This document shows, piece by piece, positions 1 through 11,542 of a stretch of 64,000 nt of DNA (its first letter is position 1; every line of letters starts with the position of its first letter). The DNA is from Blasia pusilla (lineage: Eukaryota > Marchantiophyta > Marchantiopsida > Blasiales), in assembly GCA_050084515.1 (NCBI GenBank), contig CM114271.1:52390001-52454000 (forward strand). The letters run 5' to 3'. A model generated the notes under the pieces. It ran no database searches. It was given only the letters and a program-made list of their open reading frames with translations, and was not told the DNA's origin. The translations under genes were made by a program, and so were the position numbers.

Positions 1-484
1 GAAACTTTCAGGTGTCACCAAATCTGTGTTTACGTCCACCACTCCTGCGTGAATCTTAAAGGTGCTTTTGCTCATGCAGTCTCTGCGAGTTTGTAAATTC
101 ACTACAGGAACTGCTTGCATTACACTTTTTCTCATCTCGTCCTCTCGAGCTGCGGAATCACACCATCTACTATTCCTGGCCTCGTTCTCATCAGCTGGGA
201 TGTGGCGAGATGAACGAAACGATGCCAGAGTACAAACGCCAAGAATTATCTCCTTCGGAACTGACTCTTAAAGGTGCTTTTGCTCATGCAGTCTCTGCGA
301 GTTTGTAAATTCACTACAGGAACTGCTTGCATTACACTTTTTCTCATCTCGTCCTCTCGAGCTGCGGAATCACACCATCTACTATTCCTGGCCTCGTTCT
401 CATCAGCTGGGATGTGGCGAGATGAACGAAACGATGCCAGAGTACAAACGCCAAGAATTATCTCCTTCGGAACTGACTCGCAAC
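1..484 (-). pseudogene. Unrecognised partial open frame (possible exon), interrupted by a tandem duplication
   Basis: Read on the minus strand, an open frame of about 89 codons runs from about position 267 off the left edge. It has an internal ATG at 75-73 and looks protein-like (charged, mixed composition). The same frame exists in the upstream copy of a 212-bp duplication, where it begins just after a plausible splice acceptor (TTTAG, 489-485). Because 212 is not a multiple of three, the upstream copy runs into a stop at the junction instead of joining the downstream copy. I do not recognise the protein. It could be a host exon broken by the duplication, a transposon fragment or chance. The plus-strand frames over the same stretch look less like protein. 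Confidence 0.3.
54..477. repeat. Exact 212-bp tandem duplication
   Basis: Bases 54-265 recur at 266-477 with no difference that I can see. The sequences diverge right after the shared GAACTGACTC at the end of each unit. Such identity means a very recent duplication or an assembly artefact. Confidence 0.9.
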
Positions 485-2450
485 CTAAAGCGAGTGGGGA
501 ATGTAATCAATCCCTTGCGCTGGAGCTCCGAGACTACGCGAGCAGAGAACGTGATGAACGGAAGAAGTCGTACAATAAACTACGTGTACCTTTCCTTTAA
601 GGCGCTGCGGTGCGTCGGACTTCCGAACTGATATGCCGATGTACGGGGGGCTTATAATTTAGTAATAAGTATTAATTAGTATTTAATTTAATTTAATTTA
701 ATCAATTTTGAACAATACGGGTGATATCTTATTTGCTGAAAGTGTGAGATGTCGGGAAGAATTTGCAAAATAAAAACACACTCTCTAATAATCATACAGA
801 TATACCTGTTTGAAATGAGCACTGCAAGTACTACTTCGAATACCTTTGAGGAGCTAGCATTTTGCATTGTTTGCTTTACAAGCCTACTTCTATAGTAGCA
901 AATTTTTTTCATTTTTAAATATCCTTAACAATCAAAAGGTGTGTTAAAAATTTCGGTTAAATCATGCTTCCCATTTTTTACTAGTTTTGATTAAACTAAT
1001 TTGTTTCAAATGCTTTTATGATTCTAGTCCGTATTACATTTTTTGTGCATAAGGGCACAATTTCCATACTTGGAAGTGCTAATCTTAGAGACTAGTATGG
1101 AGCAACTAGTTCATCGGTTCAAAATTGCACCGAGGGAAGTTTAGTACAATATGTCTTTGTTACTCTTATTATATTTTTAGACTCTTGATGAATCAAGAAT
1201 GAAGAAATTCCTCATATGATTGTTTCCAATGCAAGTCAAACATGCGATGTTTAATACTCTTGGGATGTTTAATACCCTTGCCCTATGTTTTATTGTGGCG
1301 TCATATTTATGTTCTAGTGAGTGTACGGATGGGTAATTCAGATAACCCGTCATTACTCTAAAACGTCAGCCAATACTTTGATTGACCCACAAAACTTGCT
1401 CTTGAGTGACCCTAAGATATATGGGACAAGTGGCAAGCTCCTATTGGTTAAATTTCTCAAGCAAGCGCTACAAGACATAATTCTACAAGAATAATATAGA
1501 TTTATTACCATCATAGTTGAAGATCATAAAATACTTCATGGATATCATTAGAAGGGAAAACAATAGATGGTAGGGAAAAATCCTTTCCACTATTCCAAAG
1601 AAAAAATGGACATACATAATCTCAAGCATGAGTGAGTTGGATAAAGGGGGGAGGGGAAGGGAAGGGAGACATCTAGAGGAACTTTCTATCCCCCCAAAAA
1701 GGAATAGAGAAGGAAGATATGGAGTTGGAGTGGATTACCCTCTTTGAAATTCTCCAAAGGGACAAAAATGGATAAACCTTTACATAAGGGAGAGAGACTC
1801 ATGGGCGCAAAAGTAGTAGCAATACTAAATTATGCCATAAAATCTAGTAGGAAGATATCAAACAAATTATTGATAGAAACCTTTTCTATTTTTTATCTTA
1901 CATACTAAGAATAGTGGAGACACTAAAGTTTGAGTGTCAAGATCTAAGATATTGCAATCTCAATGCCTTAGTTCATTTTTTTATGGAAAAATATTAAATT
2001 GTTTAACTTACTTACTTTCCAACCCTTTATTTGAATAAGAATAGGAAATGTGGAAATGCATGATGTTGTGGAGGAGGTCCGTTTCCCTAATTTAAATAAC
2101 ATTTTTGTTCATTATAATATAAAAACTAGCAAAGGAAAACATGACTATGCATCCCACAAAGAAAAATATCACAAAAGGGATTAAAGCTACCTTCGGTCTT
2201 GCATTGGGTATGGAGTAAGAAGAATGTGCATTTATAGAATGGAGAGCTTCATCCCCCCTCCTCTCTCTATCTCTCTCTCCCCCCTTGAGACGTGTCCACA
2301 CACATCACCTCTCTAGCCCTAACCCTTTATAGCTATTTAAGTGGCACCTTCCATAATGAGAAGTCAATTATACCAAAAATAAGGGACATTTTACAAAAGA
2401 GAAAAAAGTTCCTCCAAATAGCCCCAAATGGACTCTAGATTGGAAGAAGC
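485..2450. other. AT-rich intergenic DNA without recognisable genes
   Basis: All frames are short and broken. There is a purine-rich stretch near 1640-1740 and a CT-rich stretch near 2257-2286. I see no coding, RNA or transposon signature. Confidence 0.6.
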
Positions 2451-4050
2451 ATATACACTCAAGTTTCCCACCTCCTCAATAGATCATCCTAGACTTATCA
2501 CGATCAACATTTTACCTCTCCAAGAACGTCAACAAGAGGTTCTCTACTCCTAAGGTAATGACATCACTTTTGGCTTCTCAATCACATTCTTGAAATTTTG
2601 GAACATAATTTTGATTTTTCTAAGTTTTATTTCATGAGCTATACCCATATTTTTACGAAGGAACTTTAGGTTTCCATGAAGTATGTCCATGATCTTATGG
2701 ATAAATCATCAATAATGGATAGAAAGAACTCGCTACCAATCAATCTAGGTTGAGATATTTTTAGACATCTCCATGTACAAGCTCTAGTATTCTAGATGCT
2801 CATTAACCTTTGATTGGAGATGAATGTTTGACTTGCTTGGAAACTTAAACGCATGACGAACTAGAGTACTTGAGAAAGTGAAAGATGGAAATCTTGTCAC
2901 CAAATTATATTTCTCATTATAGAACCTTGTACACATAGAACATCTCCCAAGGTATTGATTCTTCATGATTCAAGAGTGACAATAATTTTACCCATAAACC
3001 AATGTTGAATATCATCCCTTGTCACCAAAATGATCAGATTCTTAAATGGTTCTATTGTTGGAAGAATTTTTGTGATGAATTCTATAATTGGACACTCTTA
3101 AATTGATATATCAATCTTCGTCAATAGTACTTGGGTTGTGTAACTCTATGGTATGTATTTCCCATAGGTGGTTTGTGGTCAAAACTTGCTCACTCAAGTA
3201 CTGATCCACATAATTCTATCATGAAAAAATGCTATATTTGATATCATTTTGCCTCTTCAAATAGTCTTTCAAGTAAAAATATTTCATCCCATAGTAGTTG
3301 CAAGTTCCAAGTATTTGATAAGCATAATTTTAAGCATTTCCTTTACCTTTGTAACTTTCTCTTCATTTATCATTTTTTACCTTTGTAGCATCCGTTTGGT
3401 TGACCCAGACCTAAGGAGCCAAATATTATACCATACTTCTGATTTCCATAACCAAAATTTCTACCCTTACCTCTTTGTGCATAATATATTAGATATTCTT
3501 GTAAAACACCTGTAGGAAAACTAAGTCCTATTCTCATCTCGTTATTGATTAGAAATATAATCAATTTTTGAAATATTTGGAATATATCCCAAACATACAT
3601 GCATGTTTCAAAGGGTTATACTCCCTTCCTAATGTGTGGAGTGTGAAGTAGTAATATTGTCATTATGATTATTCCAATAATAACTTACTAATCAACACTA
3701 GTTCTAATATTAAGGAGGATATAATCAATTATTCTTTGAGATCATTTCTAAACCTCATTAAATAATAGTTTCAATTAAAACTTCCTTGTTTTAGTAGATG
3801 ATTCAAATACCTTCCCTAATGCATGACATCTTCCTTGGTTGTCTTTTCATCTTGAATATGACTTATCAAAGACTCATTGATGATCATTGATATGAAATGG
3901 ATTACCTCACTTGGCTTTTATTCCACATTGCGATCTCTAGATTGAAGGACTCTCCTTATTGGATTCATCATGTGATTAAATCTTGCAATTTGTGACCCAT
4001 TATAAGTTTAAAATTTTTAATTCCATACAAAATAGTTCTTCCAACCAATT
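2450..4050 (-). mobile_element. Degenerate Ty1/copia relic (gag and integrase region)
   Basis: On the minus strand, about 4000 to 3380 resembles copia gag in layout: a region like the RNA-binding helices, then a glycine-rich tail near 3470-3390. About 2970 to 2500 resembles the GAG-pre-integrase/integrase core, with remnants of the stretch that starts at the first catalytic aspartate and of the later FIDDFS-type motif. Many stops and frameshifts are present and no LTR is visible. The family assignment rests on the order and spacing of weak matches, so confidence is moderate. Confidence 0.45.
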
Positions 4051-4574
4051 TCTTTCTCTTTCTAATGTATTGATTCAAAAATGCCAATTTCTATAGAGAT
4101 TTGAACATAAGAATCGACTCTTAATCTTGAGCATAAATATTAAATTTCTAGGTTAATAGTCAAAAACTTATCTGATATTACTATTTGGTTGAAATCTTAC
4201 CAAAATAAATAAATAAATATTCCCTCAAAATCAAGCTTTTTATGAAGAAAACTAGTTCTGAATCAAAATTTCTTGATCTTGTATGTAATTTTGGATATTG
4301 AAAAAGATGAAAATTTTCAATCTTCAAAGTTTCAATGGACCTTTTCTTGCCACTTGAATACGTGAACTAGTGATTTCCACCTTCTAAGATCGTCATAGCC
4401 TTCAAAACAATACTTCTATCTCTTCTAGAAAATATTTCCTTCATATGTCAAATTCTCCTCTCTGTGAATCTAATTTTTCTCTCCTTGGAAATGTGCCCTT
4501 TGCCAAAGGGTTCCTAACATTGTTCAAAGCTTGGATATAAGTTAGAACCTACTAACCCTGCAAGAACTACACTC

Positions 4575-4609
4575 ACATACATACATACATACATACATAC
4601 ATACATACA
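4575..4609. repeat. (ATAC)n microsatellite
   Basis: About nine uninterrupted CATA units. Confidence 0.95.
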
Positions 4610-6217
4610 AGGAGGAATAAGCTTGAATAAGTAAGAAGAATAAGAATATGTACAAAGAGATTGAGAGAGATGGAGAGAGAAAAGGATTGTTAGTTCTAAG
4701 GTAGAAATAAGAAGTGTTTGCCGTGGAATCCACACAACACCCTATCACCCTATCCTAGATGATGATATGTGCACACAAGTTACCTAGGTTACTTTGTGGA
4801 AGCATCTACTCAAGAATTATTAGTGTCAATATACTAGATTACATAAGTTATCTTGACTTTCAATATGGATCAACAAATCCAAGAGCTCTCTAGGTTTTTA
4901 GATGAGGGTTGTAATCTCAAGAAGATGTTGGTAACGTGCATCTTTTCTCATTTCTAAAATCTCATCTCAATTTCTTAGAGGACCATATGACTATTAATCT
5001 TTTCCCAACACTATATATCAATGTATAATGTATGTTAAGAGGAATACTTTGGTTTAAGGCATACCAATATCCTTAAATGTATTTCTTCTATTCAAAATAG
5101 TTTTTTGTGCTTAAGATCTGCTAGGGATAAGAGATGCAAGTCTGTTATCTTGCTAGTCCTTTTTTGTTTTAACTACTAGTTTTCAAGTTCATTTGGTGGG
5201 ATTTAATTTCCAGTCTAATGTGAGTCCTATGAGACGCAAAAGTCTTGTAGACAACTTATATTGAGATTTTTTAGTATGACTAGCAAATGACTCACATAGC
5301 ACTTGTACACAAACTTGCAAAGGCACTTGCAAACAACGAAACCTTCCCCTTTTGCCTCCAAACTGCTCCATTTTTGTTTCCCTCTCAACACCCCTTTGGG
5401 AAGTTATATTTTTTGGGAAGAAATTTATTTTTATGTCACATGACATATATATGAAAGAAATTCATAGTAATATATTTTTTCCAAAATCATCAGTTCTAAG
5501 CTATAAGAAATTAAGGAGAGAAAATATCCATCCCTTAGATAAAATTGGAAGGAGCCAAATCCTCCTTGAATAAAAGTCTTATAGATCCAAAAAAAAAGTC
5601 CAAATTGAGCGAAGAGGAGCAAAAAAAACCATGTTACAAGGGTAGAATATCACTACCTTGCAAGTGTAAAACACCACTATGTCACGTATTTTAGGATAGA
5701 TCGACGAGATCTAGTAGATAGCCTTTGTAGGTAGTGGAGAATAGTCTCAAGAGGTCGAGGATGACGTGTTGAGGCCATGGGTAACCTGAGAGAGCAAGTT
5801 TACCCTTTGTATTGTCTCATTTGGAGCCATATATAGAAACTTAAGGTAAGTTTCCATATTGAGTATAGTTGAATTTCCACTTTGGGAAGTGGTCCTTGAC
5901 CCACTACAACAGGTTCAAAGCGAAGGAGGTGACCTACAAGCATAGGTTATCGTGGAGAGATCTTGGGAGAGGGAAGGGGGTATACCTCCAATAGAGAGAG
6001 CTTGAGCACTCACAGATAAGTTGTAAATTTTACAAAATAGTGAGTCAAAGTAGTTGTTGCCCGCATACACAACATACTTTGCCGTTACCAAATACACATA
6101 CAAACACACAAGATCCCATGCTAACTCATGGAATCCACACTAGGAGGCGAGAAGTACCAAAATATCTCCAATAAATCAAGGGAAACTCTCCATCAACAAG
6201 GTCTCACAAATGTGCAT

Positions 6218-6219
<2 letters not shown>
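4610..6219. other. Intergenic DNA without recognisable genes
   Basis: Frames are short and none resembles a known protein. AG/CT-rich tracts occur near 4660-4685 and 5935-6000. Confidence 0.6.

Positions 6220-6294
<75 letters not shown>
6220..6294. repeat. (CT)n microsatellite, about 37 units
   Basis: Pure CT dinucleotide run. It creates a spurious plus-strand open frame of Leu-Ser repeats at 6128-6616. Confidence 0.97.
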
Positions 6295-6296
<2 letters not shown>

Positions 6297-6997
6297 GTCA
6301 AACCAAACCCACTCTCCTAATGAGAGGCTTGGGTTACACACATAAGTCAAGGGGGACAATAGCTCCTCCGCCTCATGCTAAGAGGTTCAACAAAGAGAGA
6401 ATGAGCAAGTCATTGTTTGCAACTTATTTACAACTACTCAAGCTCTTGATCACTCACAAAGCAACAAAAATCTGCAAGTCATTACAAGTATCTTGTAAGT
6501 TTTTTATGACAAGACTACGATTGACTTACAACTGTAGGAAAGAGGAACTTTCAAGAAGGATTACTATCATAATTTGCAAGTCCAATTCTCAAGTCTACAA
6601 GTCAATTGTGAATTGAGTGCAACTTTACTCTAGCTAAGTTGACGCTTCCATAACTTTCAAATTAGGTGTGAATGTAGTAGTGTGGATTCTTTTGTTATAT
6701 GAGAGTAATGTGACATATAATCAGTTCATTTCTACAACCCAATATTCCAATTTAGGCTCGCCAAACATTTTAAGTCAAACCCTAAGGAGGTTTCTCATCT
6801 TCTAGTTATGAACTTATTTTTCCTATTCTAGGAAAACCCCTAATATGCTCATGAATTAATGCAACATAGGATTTTCCAACTAATTTGGATATAAGGTTAG
6901 AACATGGGGTTTTATCCTATCAAATATCATCATGCCATAGTTTTAGAAATACCACCTATTGTTGAGTCAATGGATATAGTTGTTAATTTATGCATGA

Positions 6998-9405
6998 CTA
7001 GTGTAAGCCCGTCCGATGCACAGGTCTAAATTACCTCCCAAACTTAACTCTCAAAATTGCCATGTGTCATTTTAACTCAGTATTTGGCAATCATATCTGT
7101 TGAAAGTGCCAAGTGTCAAAAGGAGAGGAGTTTACAAAATGAAATGATACTCTCCAATAATAATATAGACTAAGGAGTCACTATTATGGATGGATAATGT
7201 ATAGTAGGGATAAGCAACAATGTTGTACAAAACTTATGTGGGAATAATATTGTGTTGGGTTTAGGGTTTAGAACCTTGATGAGCGGAACTTAAATTTCTT
7301 TATTGAGATAGTAGATGAGACTCGAAGCTAGAAAAAACGAGAAGAATAAGAATAATTATGATGCAGAAAAAAATCAACAATGATATACAAGAATGAAGGA
7401 GTCAAGTTATAGCCATTCAATAAAAAAAATTTGAGATCAACCACTTTGTGATTGAGTAAATGTATGAATAATCTTAAAACTTGGATTAAGTGATGCTAAG
7501 ATGCCTTTCATATTACCAATAGCACATGTTTAAGGGTATTAGTATTTTTTTTCCCGTATGATGCACTAAGTGACTCGGGGTGAGATGATTGGGAATATGC
7601 AGGATGATAATATGAAATTATAAGACACACAAGAATAAAGTTTAATTTTAAAAACTATGACAAAAAATAATAAAGATCAAAAATATATATAATATATCTC
7701 ACTCGGCTCTCAAGAAAAAATTTCATATATTTTCCTTTATTAATTTTGAAAAAATAATTTATCCCTTTTCCAATCTCCTTCTTTCAATAAATAAAATAGA
7801 ATCACTCATTTTGATGAACTCTTTTCCCAAAAGAGTGATTCAATTTTTCCCCCAATATAAGCTGAAATTTAAAAATAATATAGAAATAAGATTTGTTCCC
7901 TTATTTTGAAGAATAATTCTTCTCCCATTAGTGCCCTATTATCCTTCTCATTTTTTCCCAAAAGAAAATTTAATTTCCCCTCAAAACTAAAATTTCAATT
8001 TCATTTGTATGAACCTTGAGATAATAATTTTAAATTTTCAAATGAGGAAAGATTAAAAAAAGAAAGAGACTCTAGAGCTTTCATTGAGGAAGATGTTTGA
8101 ATTAAAGTTAAGTATTATTAATTGATTATTATTAAAACCTTACCCATTCTTGTTTTATGCTAATAATAGGGAAAAATTTTTAAAAATTCATGAATTCATG
8201 GACAAATTTGACAAGGGTCTTCAAATTTTCTCAATTAGTAAAAAACATCATTCATTTTGATACAAAGTTCGTCTAAAAATATTGTTAAAAATTCCCTCAC
8301 AATTAAAGCTTGAAAAAAAGATTAAATGACATATTTCTAAGGAAATATGTAATTCCCCTTTCAGAATTAACTTGAAATTCAAATTTATTTATTTTTCATA
8401 AAATTTGAAATAAAATTTTTAATTTAGAAAATGAAATTTTTAACCAATAATTAAAGAGGAGAATGTTTTTGAGATTCTATTTTTTTCATTGAAATTTATC
8501 TTAAAAATGTAATAACTATTGGAAAAACTCTTTTCTATTCAAATCTTAGCTTGTTACAGGAAAAATTAAACAATAATTAAGAAATTGACAGGCTTCACAC
8601 GTGGGCTAACGTGGCGTTCACTGGGAGCCTCTAAGCTAGGGCTAACGCTCTTAATAGTACGATGATTCGATAAGATAGGTTTTAAAGCCATCAACCATGA
8701 AAGATAAATATAAATATCCCTTCCTCATCATTAAAGAAAATTTAATATTTTCTTGCTCCTCTTATGAAATCCTCTTCTCATTTTAAAATTTCATCCCACA
8801 CCCCCATCTTTATTTGTACATATTTTTTTAGTCTCACTTTCTGATTTTGGAAAAAAAATCATTTCCTATTGCTCATTTAAAAATAAATATTCCAATCCTC
8901 ACCACCACCATAGCTCCTCCCCATCACCTTTATCTCAAAAAACTTAAAGGAGAAATACTCCCCATATTTCCATTTCCTTACTTCAAAACTTTTTTTTCAA
9001 CTCCTCCTTCCTCTAACTCAAGGGATAGAACTGCACTTTTCCCTCTCCTCTCCATCCGATAACAAAAGGAGGGACAATTTCATGCCTTCTCTCTCCCTCA
9101 CAAAGATCCATTGTCTTTTCCCTTTGTTGTCCTTCAACTACTCTCCTCCTACCTATCATCCAAATTCAATGGGACCTTTTCTGGTTGCTTATATATTCAA
9201 GAAATATTTATACTATTAGTGCAGAGTGCCATCTTGATTTGCAAACGCCTCTTTGTTCGAGGTGTGACAACCGAGTAACAAGAAGACGTTCTTTGTTTTG
9301 GTATGTGCAGATAGAAACATTTCTATGGGCAAGAAGGAAAAATTATGTGTAACATGATTAGTCTTTTCCGTTCCATGCTTCGCCCGGATTAGTCACTAGT
9401 TTTTT
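6998..9405. mobile_element. Possible non-autonomous element with ACTAGTG termini
   Basis: The left end reads ACTAGTGTAAGCCCG followed by TCCGATGCACAGG. The reverse complement of the right end (near 9400) reads ACTAGTGACTAATCCGGGCG then AAGCATGG, so the two form an imperfect inverted repeat of about 28 bp. Between them are 2.4 kb of AT-rich DNA with no long frame. A similar terminus occurs at 39455-39500. No target-site duplication was identified and the superfamily is unknown. Confidence 0.35.
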
Positions 9406-10480
9406 TCTTAGTTTGGATATTTGTAAGTTTACCAAGCGGGCACTACGGCAAACTTTGTCTCCGTCAGCTAACTCTATCTATTATTTCTTGTCCTCTCTCC
9501 CTTCGACAATTTATCCGTCAATACGTCGTGCCAACATAGCTCGTCTCATTGACTATCTTCACCCAAAAGAGAAAAAAAGGGAAAAAAATTCAAATGTCCG
9601 TTCTGAAGTATAGATGTTGTAAAAGTGTTCTATGCCAAGTCGTCCGACTATCGGCACTATAAGCACGATTAAAGCTCATGAGGTGGTAACATTGTTGTGG
9701 GTAATAATTTAAATTTGAGGTGTATATATTCTAGTTTGGTGACCAGGATTTTTTAAGAACAATAGTATATATTGAACGAAGACTATGATCTTTTCAAATT
9801 AGCAGACTTGACAAAGTGGGTGTCACTTCGCTGGAGGACTCAATAAAACGCTTCGTTGATTATTTTGACGTGTCAAACGATGCCGTCAGATGTTTCATGC
9901 ATCGAATTGAACAAACTCGTACTAATGACAACGCGAGACGTTGTGTTGAAGTCAAGATACAAAGACAAAACCAGCGCTCGGTCTGATAAATGCTCTGCTC
10001 ACTATGATTTTATTCCTTCCTGCAGCGCAATAAGGCCGCAGGCAAATGATGAAGCAATCGCCACTTGCATGTTGGAAGTGTGTGAACGACGCGTAGGGAA
10101 GGCCTTTCATATGGGCTCTTCTCACAATCGAGACATTCAAGTTCATACCAAAAACTCTCCCGATTTTGGGTCCTCTCCCAGGGTATGGCGGGGATGGTCT
10201 ACAATTTGAGGCTCTTCTCTCCATCGGATCCTTCACGAATTACCTACTCGCTCCGCATCAACCCGTCGGAACGACCTTCCAGAAAAATCTTCCAGAGTAT
10301 GACTTGTCAACAATAACACGACCAGCCGTTTTCCAGCCCCTTTCCTAGACATAAAACAACAGCCAGACGGCACTGCTCGTGGTTTATCCCAGCGTGCATG
10401 TCGGGAACACTCCTCATTTCGAGACATGTCAGTGTGCCGATCTATACCACTGTAGAGTTGTAGCACAACTACTTCCCACT
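9406..10480. other. Flank 3' of the EXORDIUM-like gene
   Basis: Composition shifts from AT-rich to about average near 9850. This stretch should contain the 3' UTR and polyadenylation site of the minus-strand gene next to it. No other gene is recognisable and the short overlapping frames are chance. Confidence 0.5.
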
Positions 10481-11542
10481 CTACAAGCTAGGGGGTGGAG
10501 TGCACTGGAGGGTAGCTGGATCCCAGATCGCGGGAAGCAGGAACCTCCGGCCTTTGATACCATGGGCGTTGAAACTAGCTCCACTGATTTTGTCGTCTTG
10601 GAGTTGCCCTGGGTAGCCAGTGAAAGAACCCTCTCCGAAGATTCCAGCGCAAGCTGTTGCCGCCTCCAAGGGCGCAGCGCCATCGCCTTGGTAGTAGCCG
10701 CTGTCGAACGGATTGGTGGCAATGCCTGCTAACATGCTGGCGATATTGATGACCATTCCGTCAATGGCAACGTCTGCGTTAGGGGGAACGAGAGGAGCGG
10801 TATCTGGTCCATACTCCGCTTTGGCGAAAGGCCACGCGCATTTTCCAGGGCACTTCTCCGCGGCGTTTCCAACCCAAGCGAAAGGAAGCTGCTGACCCTT
10901 AGTTGCATCTACAGCACCGGTGGCTAAATGAGACGCGCAGGAATTCGTGCAGAAGTCGTCAATCTCCACGTCCGAGGCCGTGAGCACGAGGTAGATGGCA
11001 TTCGCAGAAGCCGGAAAAGTGTCGAGGGACTTCACCACAAGGTCTTCCAAATCAGAGTTGTTCAAGACCTTCCCGTGGGAGTAACCATCGTTGGAGAGCT
11101 CCGCTGCCAGAGTCACAGTCGGTGTGACGCTTGCGCCATCGGCATCCTTGTAGCCACCGGTGAGCTTCCACCAGCTGCTGACCGACGGGGACGCCTCCTC
11201 CGTGGATTGCAGCGACGAGATGAAGTCTCGAATGGTAGAGCGTTGCTCTTCCATAAATGTCCCGTACCAGATAATATAAATTGGAATCGAAGACTGGCCA
11301 GACAAGATCGGGCCATTGTGGTAAGTCAGAATCAATGGAGTCTCCTGCACCAGCGATTCCAGCCGCCGCGAACCTGTTGATCCGAACACCGGAACCTCAT
11401 CGTTTTGATTGTTAGTAAACAGTGAAGAGGTAGGAACTGCTTGCGCATCAACGCTGTCCCGACAGCTACACAAAACCAGAAGGATAGATATAGCAGCAGC
11501 TAGTGAGCAGCCTTCACGCGCATACTGCCCGACAGCCGACAT
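10481..11542 (-). CDS. EXORDIUM-like (phosphate-induced protein 1 family) secreted protein
   Basis: Complete single-exon gene of 353 residues. EXORDIUM/PHI-1 proteins are plant apoplastic or cell-wall proteins linked to brassinosteroid- and sugar-responsive growth; their biochemical activity is not established. The N-terminus has a hydrophobic segment (residues 13-27) typical of a signal peptide, probably cleaved near the Asp-Ala-Gln-Ala at 32-35. The PHI-1 domain covers about residues 65-350. The family hallmark TYHNGP with a following IYIIWYG lies at residues 73-94. Other hallmarks are a WW pair at 124-125, a cysteine pair (198, 202), a CPGKCAWPF block (231-239), an N-terminal-type motif at about 262-275, and YYQG at 283-286. 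An N-glycosylation sequon is at 161-163. Family members are about 300-360 residues and intronless, as here. The first ATG of the frame is chosen because the signal peptide follows it directly. No inactivating change is seen. Confidence 0.93.
   Translation of the reverse strand: MSAVGQYAREGCSLAAAISILLVLCSCRDSVDAQAVPTSSLFTNNQNDEVPVFGSTGSRRLESLVQETPLILTYHNGPILSGQSSIPIYIIWYGTFMEEQRSTIRDFISSLQSTEEASPSVSSWWKLTGGYKDADGASVTPTVTLAAELSNDGYSHGKVLNNSDLEDLVVKSLDTFPASANAIYLVLTASDVEIDDFCTNSCASHLATGAVDATKGQQLPFAWVGNAAEKCPGKCAWPFAKAEYGPDTAPLVPPNADVAIDGMVINIASMLAGIATNPFDSGYYQGDGAAPLEAATACAGIFGEGSFTGYPGQLQDDKISGASFNAHGIKGRRFLLPAIWDPATLQCTPPPSL

Noticed and set aside
6128-6616. 162-codon plus-strand frame
   Set aside because: About 25 of its residues are a Leu-Ser run from the CT microsatellite, and the remainder has no protein feature.
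10379-11380. Plus-strand frames of 117 and 150 codons
   Set aside because: Antisense shadows of the EXORDIUM-like gene.
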